Source: Streptomyces mangrovisoli (lineage in GTDB: Bacteria > Actinomycetota > Actinomycetes > Streptomycetales > Streptomycetaceae). From it: a DNA stretch of 36,003 nucleotides. Location of the stretch: assembly GCF_000974985.2 (NCBI RefSeq), contig NZ_LAVA02000123.1:1-36003 (forward strand), read 5' to 3'. Below, in pieces: positions 1-6,548 of this stretch. The notes under the pieces are model-generated. The model was not told the origin of the DNA. It did not search any database and saw nothing but the letters and a program-made list of their open reading frames with translations. Position numbers and translations under genes: made by a program. The first letter of the stretch is position 1; every line of letters begins with the position of its first letter.

Positions 1-199
1 GCCGAGGCGGGAGCCGTGGGAGAGGCAGGTGCCGCTGGTGGGCCCGAGGGCGTTGGCCGGACCGGGACCGCCGCCGAGATCGGGACTGCTGTCGAGACGG
101 GGGCCGCGGTCGAGACCGGGACTGCTGTTGAGGCGGACGCCGGCGCTGATGCCCCATCCCCGTCCGCTCGGCCCCCGGCCCCCTCCGCCCCCTCCGCTA
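1..199 (+). other. Ala/Gly/Glu-rich reading frame 1 entering from the left edge, with hexapeptide repeats
   Basis: Frame 1 is open from the first base and reads as plausible protein: an Ala/Gly-rich stretch, then four codon-aligned 18-nt units at 76-93, 94-111, 112-129 and 130-147 (peptides EIGTAV, ETGAAV, ETGTAV, EADAGA), then a Pro/Ser/Ala stretch. Around 188-192 (a run of five C) the protein-like signal moves to frame 3, which reads L-R-Y-E-L-R-R-A just before the ATG at 216. One extra C would join both parts into one protein. This could be a true frameshift, a sequencing error, or the tail of an upstream gene; the part left of the window is needed to decide. Confidence 0.45.
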
Positions 200-215
200 C
201 GAGCTGCGCCGCGCC

Positions 216-941
216 ATGGGTGTCGGCACGACCTTCCTCACCGGCGCCGTCGTGCTCGCCGTGTCCGCCCTCGGCGCCGTACTGCTGGCTCGCGTCGGGC
301 ACACGCCTCAGGCGCGTCTGTTCGCGGCGTGGCCGAGGGAGTTGCCGTTGCCGCCCGCGGCCCTCGGTGCGGGGCTGCTGGGCGCGCTGGCCTTCGGCGA
401 GGAGTTCCGTCATCCCGCGCTGGCGGCCGATCGCGGAAGTGTGCCCCGCCGGCTGGGGCTGCTCACCGCGAAATTGCTCGTTTCTTCGGTTACCGCACTG
501 GTGCTCGCCTTTCTGGTGGTGGGGTGCGATGCCGAGGCGTTGTATCTGTTCTACGGGCGGGAGGTGGCTGAAGTTCCCGCGGATTGGATTTCTTTGGGTG
601 CTAGTTGGGTCGGATTGATGGTCGGCTGCGCGTGGGCCGGAGTGCTGGCGGCCGGACTGTTCCGTTCCACCACGGCGGGGTTGGCGGCGGTGGTGGCCGT
701 GCCCGTGGTGGTCGTACCTCTGCTGCACAAGGCGTGGGAGGGGTCGACGGTGCGTACCGCGGCCGGGATGCAGCTGCGTCTGCGTCAGTTGCTGCTGTGG
801 CAGTGGCCCTTCGGGGGCGGGCGGTATCTGCTCGCGGTGCTGCGGGTGGTGGCTCAACCGGTGGGCAGTGCGCTGACGTTGTCGCTCACGGTCCTGATGT
901 GCGCTTACCTCTTCAACACCGTGCGCCACAGGGCCCGATGA
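216..941 (+). CDS. ABC-2 type transporter permease-like integral membrane protein, 5' end uncertain
   Basis: Encodes 241 residues from the ATG with about six hydrophobic segments (roughly residues 7-28, 46-66, 79-100, 125-145, 150-172 and 205-235). The segment LAFGEEFRHPAL followed by PRRLGLLTAKLLV resembles the EFR...RRxxLLxAKLLV pattern of ABC-2 export permeases, so it is probably the membrane half of an exporter. The ATPase is not in the window and would lie to the left. The ATG has no clear ribosome site, and eight in-frame codons just before it (L-R-Y-E-L-R-R-A) look like the usual N-terminus of such permeases, so the real start is probably upstream and interrupted by a frameshift near 190. 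Substrate unknown. Confidence 0.6.
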   Translation: MGVGTTFLTGAVVLAVSALGAVLLARVGHTPQARLFAAWPRELPLPPAALGAGLLGALAFGEEFRHPALAADRGSVPRRLGLLTAKLLVSSVTALVLAFLVVGCDAEALYLFYGREVAEVPADWISLGASWVGLMVGCAWAGVLAAGLFRSTTAGLAAVVAVPVVVVPLLHKAWEGSTVRTAAGMQLRLRQLLLWQWPFGGGRYLLAVLRVVAQPVGSALTLSLTVLMCAYLFNTVRHRAR

Positions 942-1003
942 CCGACGGTCGCCCCCTTCCGATCCTGTCGTGCCCACAACTCCCCGGGGAAAGCCCATTT
1001 CTT

Positions 1004-1011
1004 TCCGATAA
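1004..1011 (+). promoter_or_regulatory. Possible sigma-WhiG -10 element upstream of whiH
   Basis: TCCGATAA at 1004-1011 matches the CCGATAA core of the sigma-WhiG/FliA -10 consensus (GCCGATAA). It lies 93 nt before the whiH GTG. whiH in S. coelicolor is known to be transcribed by sigma-WhiG. A good TAAA -35 at the expected 14-16 nt spacing is not visible; the nearest candidate, GAAA at 989-992, is only 11 nt away, so the -35 is weak or different. Confidence 0.45.
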
Positions 1012-1103
1012 GGCGTCAATTGCGACGGGGTGAGCGATCACCCTTTCGTGTGCTTTTCACCAAAGACCTCAAGGGAGTTGAGAAGGGCGCCGACAAAGGA
1101 TCC

Positions 1104-1985
1104 GTGAGTACCCTTGCGCACACCATGATGACCGCCGCCCGCTCCACCGACTCCGGCCTGGTCGGCCCGGGCGAACTCGACCGCTACCCCTATGAGGCCG
1201 CCGCCGACCGTGTGGGAGCCCACGTCTGGGACGGTGCGGACCCCGACCTCGGCCGCGTGGGCCGCCGCGCCACGGGCAGCCGCGGCCGCGGACTGCACGG
1301 CCAACTCGTCCAGCAGCTCGGTCAGATGATCGTCTCCGGTGACCTGGGCGCCGACCGCCCGCTGGTCCCCGAGGAGATCGGTCAGCGTTTTGAGGTGTCC
1401 CGCACCGTCGTCCGCGAGTCGCTGCGCGTTCTGGAGGCCAAGGGCCTGGTCAGCGCCCGCCCCAACGTCGGCACGCGGGTGCGCCCGGTGAGCGACTGGA
1501 ACCTTCTCGACCCCGACATCATCGAATGGCGGGCCTTCGGTCCGCAGCGTGACGACCAGCGTCGCGAGCTGAACGAGCTGCGCTGGACGATCGAACCGCT
1601 CGCCGCGCGCCTTGCCGCCGGGCACGGCCGGGAGGACGTCCAGCAGCGGCTGGCCGACCTGGTCGAGATCATGAGCCACGCCATGGGACAGGGTGACGCG
1701 CTCACCTTCTCCCGTGCGGACATGGAATTCCACACGCTCCTCATCCAGATCGCCGGCAACCGCATGCTGGAGCACCTCTCCGGGATCGTCTCCGCGGCAC
1801 TTCAGGTCTCGGGTGGTCCCGTGACGGGCTGCGAGCGGCCGAACGAGGCGTCGCTCGGGCAGCACGGCCGGATCGTCGACGCTCTCGGCACCGGTGACGG
1901 CCTCGCCGCCGAGGCGGCGATGCGGCAGCTGCTCACCGTTCACCCCGAGGTGGAGCGCGTCGTGCCGGCCCCGCGTGAGCACTGA
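1104..1985 (+). CDS. whiH: WhiH, GntR/FadR-family sporulation transcription factor
   Basis: Predicted 293-residue regulator. An N-terminal tail of about 65 residues precedes a GntR winged helix (about residues 66-135; LVPEEIGQRFEVSRTVVRESLRVLEAKGLV) and an FCD-type ligand domain (about 150-285) containing WRAFGPQRDDQR and conserved His residues in EFHTLLIQIAGN. Position directly before hrdB and N-terminal sequence (STLAHTMMTAAR) match Streptomyces WhiH, needed for septation and chromosome partition in aerial hyphae and reported to repress its own gene. The GTG at 1104 has AAAGGA close upstream; ATG at 1125 or 1128 are alternatives. The FCD domain suggests a carboxylate-type effector by family, but none is known to me. 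Confidence 0.9.
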   Translation: MSTLAHTMMTAARSTDSGLVGPGELDRYPYEAAADRVGAHVWDGADPDLGRVGRRATGSRGRGLHGQLVQQLGQMIVSGDLGADRPLVPEEIGQRFEVSRTVVRESLRVLEAKGLVSARPNVGTRVRPVSDWNLLDPDIIEWRAFGPQRDDQRRELNELRWTIEPLAARLAAGHGREDVQQRLADLVEIMSHAMGQGDALTFSRADMEFHTLLIQIAGNRMLEHLSGIVSAALQVSGGPVTGCERPNEASLGQHGRIVDALGTGDGLAAEAAMRQLLTVHPEVERVVPAPREH

Positions 1986-2820
1986 TCCGGATCGGCTGGG
2001 GCGACGGAGGCGACGGTGACGAAGACGCCGGTGCGGTGGCGGAGACGACGGTGACGGCGACGCGGTGACGGAGATGCCAGGGCCGACAGCGGCGACCGGG
2101 ACCTTTCGCGTCAGGTCCGCCGCACGCCAGGCCTGAGCGGAAGCCGACCGGTTCCGACAGGTCTCGGGCGACGGCGCCGACCCTGGGCAACGGCCCGCGT
2201 CGGCCCGAGCGTCGATCCGGACTTGGGATCGGGCGTCGGGTCGGGCATCGGCCCGGCGTCGAACAGCGGCCCCACCCCGGACGCGCGGCGCGACCGGGCA
2301 TGCGCCTCACGCCCCGACCCGCCCTGCCCGGCGGTCGGGCCGCGCGCACCGCGTGACTCGGTACTCCGGACTCCTGGCCCTGGGTTCCTGACCCAGGAGC
2401 CGCAGCCGCAGCCGTATCCGCGCCCGCATCCGCATCCGCACTCGCGCCCGGATCCGCACCCAGGCTCCGGCTCCGGATCCGATTCGGGGCCACCGGGACC
2501 GCCGCGCTGCCGGCCTCGCGCGATCCGTACCGCATCGACCACAACCCAATCGTGCACGAATCATTTGCGAACTGAGGTGACCCGTCTCGATCGCAACCGG
2601 ATCCGTTCGGTCGCGCCCTGGAGCATCTGTTTCGGCGGAATCCGTCACGTCCCGCCGGGCCCCTTCATCCCGGGGACCCGGTGGGAGCTGGCGTACCCGC
2701 GCGAACCGGTAGCCTGGAGGCGAGGCGCGTGGGCGCCCCGGTCCCGGCTTCACGTGACGCGATCTGTCCGAGAGTGACCGTTTTTGCGTATGTACGAGGT
2801 GTGACTCGGGCCACGCAGAT
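1986..2820. other. Non-coding spacer between whiH and hrdB, low-complexity
   Basis: About 830 bases with no convincing gene. Open frames exist on both strands but have Pro/Arg/Gly-only composition and no recognisable motif. From about 2400 to 2480 the sequence is a degenerate 6-nt repeat (variants of CCGCAT, CCGCAG, CCGGAT). A 7-bp hairpin CCTGGGT/ACCCAGG lies at 2379-2397, overlapping an alternative CTCCTGG/CCAGGAG pairing. From about 2560 the base composition becomes less skewed towards the hrdB promoters. Confidence 0.5.
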
Positions 2821-2825
2821 TCGGC

Positions 2826-2852
2826 GTAACACTCGCGGAAACAGCGCGATGA
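2826..2852 (+). promoter_or_regulatory. Candidate principal hrdB promoter (ECF sigma ShbA type)
   Basis: GTAACA at 2826-2831, a 15-nt spacer, and CGATGA at 2847-2852 give an ECF-type promoter. From memory, the hrdB promoter of other Streptomyces, used by the ECF sigma factor ShbA, has this GTAAC/CGATGA form; that recollection was not checked. The predicted start would leave a leader of about 155 nt before the GTG at 3016. Confidence 0.6.
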
Positions 2853-2875
2853 CCTAAGAGGTGACAGCCGCGGAG

Positions 2876-2901
2876 GGAATACGGACGCCATCACAGGCGC
2901 T
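2876..2901 (+). promoter_or_regulatory. Possible sigma-R promoter (second hrdB promoter)
   Basis: GGAAT at 2876-2880, 18 nt, then GCT at 2899-2901. The sigma-R (thiol-oxidative stress) consensus is GGAAT-N18-GTT, so the -10 has one mismatch. A sigma-R dependent second hrdB promoter is described in S. coelicolor, which makes the match more credible than by chance. Confidence 0.45.
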
Positions 2902-3015
2902 GTGCAACTCCCCGGCCCCCGCCCGCACCGTCGGCCCATCCCCAAGCCGGCGGTCGGCTCCAGTCCGTCGTGGACGGGGCCGGAAGCCGTTTTCCAACGT
3001 TCCGAGAGGTTGTTC

Positions 3016-4566
3016 GTGTCGGCCAGCACATCCCGTACGCTCCCGCCGGAGATCGCCGAGTCCGTCTCTGTCATGGCGCTCATCGAGCGGGGAAAGGCTG
3101 AGGGGCAGATCGCCGGCGACGATGTGCGTCGGGCCTTCGAAGCTGACCAGATTCCGGCCACTCAGTGGAAGAACGTACTGCGCAGCCTCAACCAGATCCT
3201 CGAGGAAGAGGGTGTGACGCTGATGGTCAGTGCCGCGGAGCCCAAGCGGACCCGCAAGAGCGTCGCAGCGAAGAGCCCGGCGAAGCGCACCGCCACCAAG
3301 ACGGTCGCGGCGAAGACGGTGACCACGCGGAAGGCCACCGCCACCACCACGGCCACCCCCGCCGCACCCGCAGCCGACGACACCGCCGAGGAGGCTTTGC
3401 CCGCGGCCAAGAAGGCGGCCCCGGCCAAGAAGGCCGTCGCCGCCAAGAAGGCAGCCCCGGCCAAGAAGGCGGCCGTCGCCAAGAAGACGACTGCCAAGAA
3501 GACCACCGCCAAGAAGGACGACGCCGAGCTGGTCGAGGACGAGGTCCTCGAGGACACCAAGCCCGGTGACGAGCCCGAGGGCACCGAGAGCGCCGGCTTC
3601 GTGCTCTCCGACGAGGACGAGGACGACGCGCCCGCGCAGCAGGTCGCGGCCGCCGGCGCCACCGCCGACCCCGTCAAGGACTACCTGAAGCAAATCGGCA
3701 AGGTCCCGCTGCTCAACGCCGAGCAGGAGGTCGAACTCGCCAAGCGCATCGAGGCGGGCCTGTTCGCCGAGGACAAGCTGGCCAACGCCGACAAGCTCGC
3801 CCCGAAGCTGAAGCGCGAGCTGGAGATCATCGCCGAGGACGGCCGCCGCGCCAAGAACCACCTCCTGGAGGCCAACCTCCGTCTGGTGGTCTCCCTGGCC
3901 AAGCGCTACACCGGCCGCGGCATGCTCTTCCTGGACCTCATCCAGGAGGGCAACCTCGGTCTGATCCGCGCGGTCGAGAAGTTCGACTACACCAAGGGCT
4001 ACAAGTTCTCCACGTACGCCACCTGGTGGATCCGTCAGGCGATCACCCGCGCCATGGCCGACCAGGCCCGCACCATCCGTATCCCGGTGCACATGGTCGA
4101 GGTCATCAACAAGCTCGCGCGTGTGCAGCGCCAGATGCTCCAGGACCTGGGCCGCGAGCCCACCCCGGAGGAGCTGGCCAAGGAGCTCGACATGACCCCG
4201 GAGAAGGTCATCGAGGTCCAGAAGTACGGCCGCGAACCCATCTCCCTGCACACCCCGCTCGGCGAGGACGGCGACAGCGAGTTCGGCGACCTCATCGAGG
4301 ACTCCGAGGCGGTCGTCCCGGCCGACGCGGTCAGCTTCACGCTTCTGCAGGAGCAGCTGCACTCGGTCCTCGACACCCTGTCCGAGCGTGAGGCGGGTGT
4401 CGTGTCCATGCGCTTCGGCCTGACCGACGGCCAGCCGAAGACCCTCGACGAGATCGGCAAGGTCTACGGCGTCACGCGTGAGCGCATCCGCCAGATCGAG
4501 TCCAAGACGATGTCGAAGCTGCGCCACCCGTCGCGTTCCCAGGTGCTGCGCGACTACCTCGACTAG
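3016..4566 (+). CDS. hrdB: HrdB, principal RNA polymerase sigma-70 factor
   Basis: 516-residue group 1 sigma factor directing housekeeping transcription. After a conserved N-terminus (SASTSRTLPPEIAESV) comes a Lys/Ala/Thr-rich linker (about residues 80-175, many AKKA/AKKT repeats), an acidic stretch ending in VLSDEDEDDAP, region 1.2 (DPVKDYLKQIGKVPLL, from about 218), region 2 with YKFSTYATWWIRQAI for -10 recognition and melting, region 3, and region 4 (from about 450) with VTRERIRQIESK for -35 binding. The protein ends in the family-typical SQVLRDYLD. The GTG at 3016 preceded by GAGAGGT is chosen; the in-frame GTG at 2902 would add 38 residues unlike the family and falls inside the promoter region. 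Linker length is the main variable part between species. Confidence 0.97.
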   Translation: MSASTSRTLPPEIAESVSVMALIERGKAEGQIAGDDVRRAFEADQIPATQWKNVLRSLNQILEEEGVTLMVSAAEPKRTRKSVAAKSPAKRTATKTVAAKTVTTRKATATTTATPAAPAADDTAEEALPAAKKAAPAKKAVAAKKAAPAKKAAVAKKTTAKKTTAKKDDAELVEDEVLEDTKPGDEPEGTESAGFVLSDEDEDDAPAQQVAAAGATADPVKDYLKQIGKVPLLNAEQEVELAKRIEAGLFAEDKLANADKLAPKLKRELEIIAEDGRRAKNHLLEANLRLVVSLAKRYTGRGMLFLDLIQEGNLGLIRAVEKFDYTKGYKFSTYATWWIRQAITRAMADQARTIRIPVHMVEVINKLARVQRQMLQDLGREPTPEELAKELDMTPEKVIEVQKYGREPISLHTPLGEDGDSEFGDLIEDSEAVVPADAVSFTLLQEQLHSVLDTLSEREAGVVSMRFGLTDGQPKTLDEIGKVYGVTRERIRQIESKTMSKLRHPSRSQVLRDYLD

Positions 4567-4605
4567 TCCGCCGCTCCGCGCCGACTCCACCCGGTCGTAC
4601 GACGC

Positions 4606-4644
4606 CGAAGGCCCGGTCCTCCCTCGTGGGGGACCGGGCCTTCG
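4606..4644 (+). terminator. Rho-independent-type terminator of hrdB
   Basis: Perfect 14-bp stem 4606-4619 / 4631-4644 with an 11-nt loop that can pair further (CCC/GGG). It starts 40 nt after the hrdB stop. There is no U tract, as is common in Streptomyces. Confidence 0.8.
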
Positions 4645-4677
4645 CGCTGCCGCGGGTGCGCAGTACGGCGCGCTGAA

Positions 4678-4711
4678 TCACTCTGGGTCTCCCATGACCA
4701 CCCCAGAGTGA
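4678..4711. promoter_or_regulatory. Perfect 10-bp inverted repeat at the protease ribosome site
   Basis: TCACTCTGGG (4678-4687) and CCCAGAGTGA (4702-4711) are perfect inverted copies 14 nt apart. The right arm runs into the ribosome-binding sequence GTGAGGAA just before the ATG at 4721. It could be an operator or an RNA hairpin that hides the ribosome site. Confidence 0.55.
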
Positions 4712-4720
4712 GGAACGTGC

Positions 4721-5617
4721 ATGCTTCGTACCGTTGCCCGCGCCCTGACCCGGCCGCTGGTCCTCGCGGCCGCCGCCACCGCCATACCGCTGGCCTCGGC
4801 GGCCCCTGTGGCCGCCGACAGCGTCGTGGTGGGCGGATTCCCCGTGGACGTCTCCCAGGGACCCTGGACGGTCGCCCTGTCCAGCCGTGACCGGTTCGGA
4901 GGTACTCGGGCGGGACAGTTCTGCGGAGGTGTCGCGGTTGGCCGGACCACCGTGCTGACCGCAGCCCACTGCATGGCCGAGGACGTCCTCGGCGCGCCGC
5001 CCGACCACCCGGGCGACCTCAAGGTCATCGCCGGGCGTACGGATCTGCTCGCGCGCGGCGGGGCGGAGATCCCTGTCCGCAAGATCTGGGTCAATCCGCA
5101 CTACGACAAGGACAGCAACGCCGGCGACTTCGCCGTCCTCACGCTCGCCTCGCCGCTGCCGCAGGGCTCGGTCGTCCGCATGGCAGGCAAGGGCGACCCG
5201 GCCTACGAACCCGGGACGGAGGCCACCGTCTACGGCTGGGGCGACATCTCGGGCGGCGGGGACTACCCGCACACCCTGGGAGCCGCACGCCTGCACGTGC
5301 TCGCCGACAGTCAGTGCGAACGTGCCTATCCCGGCGGTCCCGACGGCACCTATCACGCCAGTTCCATGCTGTGCGCCGGAGAGCGCGAGGGCGGGCCGGA
5401 CGCCTGTCAGGGCGACAGTGGCGGCCCGCTGGTGGCGCACGGGCGCCTGATCGGGCTGGTGTCCTGGGGGAGCGGCTGTGGGCGGTCCGGCTATCCCGGT
5501 GTCTACGCGCGCGTGTCGGACGTCGTCCACACGTTGAACGCGACGGCCAAGAGCCACGGAGGCCGCTCGAAGGGCGCCAGGGGCGCCAGGGGCGCCAAGG
5601 GGGCCCGGAGGGGCTGA
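4721..5617 (+). CDS. Secreted trypsin-like serine protease (S1 family)
   Basis: 298-residue exported protease. A signal peptide (about 1-32, ending in AAPVAA) leads to a short pro-segment and the mature start VVVGGF, close to the usual IVGG. The catalytic triad is visible: His83 in TAAHC, Asp136 in GDFAVLTL, Ser233 in GDSGGPL. Asp227, six residues before the serine, is the S1-pocket residue that gives trypsin-like cleavage after Lys/Arg. Six cysteines fit disulfides of the family. After the domain ends (about residue 275) there is a basic Gly/Ala/Arg tail with G-A-R/K triplets, similar to collagen. Start supported by GTGAGGAA. It is transcribed away from hrdB, probably from its own promoter, because a terminator lies between them. 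Confidence 0.93.
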   Translation: MLRTVARALTRPLVLAAAATAIPLASAAPVAADSVVVGGFPVDVSQGPWTVALSSRDRFGGTRAGQFCGGVAVGRTTVLTAAHCMAEDVLGAPPDHPGDLKVIAGRTDLLARGGAEIPVRKIWVNPHYDKDSNAGDFAVLTLASPLPQGSVVRMAGKGDPAYEPGTEATVYGWGDISGGGDYPHTLGAARLHVLADSQCERAYPGGPDGTYHASSMLCAGEREGGPDACQGDSGGPLVAHGRLIGLVSWGSGCGRSGYPGVYARVSDVVHTLNATAKSHGGRSKGARGARGAKGARRG

Positions 5618-5685
5618 GCGCCCCTGCGGGGCTTGGAGAGACCCGCTCCAGGGCTGTGAGAGGTTTTCTGGCGGGGTGGAACGGT

Positions 5686-5713
5686 CGCCGTCGCAGCAGC
5701 AGCTGCGGCGGCG
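5686..5713 (+). other. Hairpin downstream of the protease
   Basis: 12-bp stem (5686-5697 / 5702-5713, one G-U) with a 4-nt loop, 69 nt after the protease stop. Could be a first terminator or an RNA-stabilising 3' structure. Confidence 0.4.
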
Positions 5714-5796
5714 AGAGTACGCACCAGGGGGCCCGGCCGGAGGCCGGTCGCGGAATCCGTCAGGGGGCAGAAGGACACTCGCGAGCGCCTACGACG

Positions 5797-5832
5797 ACGG
5801 GCGGCCGCTCCCTGGTGGGAGCGGCCGCCCGT
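5797..5832. terminator. Bidirectional terminator between convergent genes
   Basis: Perfect 16-bp stem (5797-5812 / 5817-5832) with loop TGGT, between the plus-strand protease and the minus-strand small zinc-ribbon gene. It can serve both transcripts. Confidence 0.8.
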
Positions 5833-5876
5833 TCACCGGCCTGTGCCGGGGCTGGCTCGTCGTTTAACGCGAGGTG

Positions 5877-6107
5877 TCAGCGCTCATCTTCGGAGGCAGA
5901 CGCGGGAACGGACGTCAGCCGCTCCGTCTCGTCCTGTATCTCAGCGGCGATCTTCTTGAGTTCCGGCTCGAACTTGCGACCGTGGTGGGCGCAGAAGAGC
6001 AGTTCTCCGCCGCTGAGCAGGACGACGCGCAGGTATGCCTGGGCGCCGCAACGGTCGCAGCGATCGGCGGCCGTCAACGGGCTCGCGGGGGTCAGAACAG
6101 TAGTCAC
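5877..6107 (-). CDS. Small zinc-ribbon-like protein (DUF7455 type)
   Basis: 76-residue cytoplasmic protein. CDRCGAQAYLRV (C-x2-C, about residues 17-20) and LLFCAHH (Cys/His-His, about 38-41) probably coordinate one zinc ion. The C-terminal half is a charged helix. This small family is conserved in actinobacteria next to hrdB/parE; its function is unknown to me. The ATG is preceded by AGAAGAGG on the minus strand. It lies convergent to the protease and divergent from parE. Confidence 0.85.
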   Translation of the reverse strand: MTTVLTPASPLTAADRCDRCGAQAYLRVVLLSGGELLFCAHHGRKFEPELKKIAAEIQDETERLTSVPASASEDER

Positions 6108-6548
6108 GTCGCCTCTTCTCTAGCTCGACGAGCTGTCGTACCAGGGTCAACATCCAACCAGGCCCAAAACGTTCCCGCTCGGGGCCTTTCCTCGAAAAAA
6201 TCTTTCGAGGCCGGCCGTCTGTTGCCGGTTGGCGGCGAATGTGCCGTATTACGTATCTCTGTGTCTTACGGTTTCGCGCTGTCTGTCATTGTCTCCATCC
6301 TCCCGGCAGCGTTGCCGGTTGTGCATGAGGACGTGCCCGGAGCCTAAATGGTTCATGCCCCGAAGGGAACGTGATATGTACTTCACTCCATCGAGGGATC
6401 GAACACCCATGCGACCCTCGACTAGGGTGACTTCCGACGAGGGTGGCGTTACAACGGCTCTACCAGGGCTCGGTACCCTCTGAGCGACGATGAAGCCACG
6501 CCCTTACCCAGAAGGGCCCCATCTGAAATTCAGCGAGGAGCGAACCGC
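6108..6548. promoter_or_regulatory. Divergent intergenic region upstream of parE
   Basis: About 440 bases, less GC-rich than the genes around it, presumably carrying promoters for the minus-strand zinc-ribbon gene and for parE. Visible: an 8-bp inverted repeat CCTCGAAA/TTTCGAGG at 6190-6210 with loop AAATC; an inverted repeat TCGAGGG/CCCTCGA at 6391-6397 and 6415-6421; ACCCT/AGGGT at 6414-6428; and further copies of AGGGT (6440-6444) and ACCCT (6475-6479). A weak promoter candidate for parE is TTACAA (6449-6454), 19 nt, TACCCT (6474-6479). Confidence 0.4.

Noticed and set aside
2111..3161. Long open frames on both strands between whiH and hrdB
   Set aside because: Composition is almost only Pro, Arg, Gly and Ser, with no motif, and the frames follow from high GC and a hexanucleotide repeat; one also overlaps the hrdB promoter and coding start.
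5874..6347. Plus-strand open frame opposite the small zinc-ribbon gene
   Set aside because: The minus strand has a C-x2-C...C-x-H-H protein with a ribosome site; the plus frame has no signal and covers an intergenic region.
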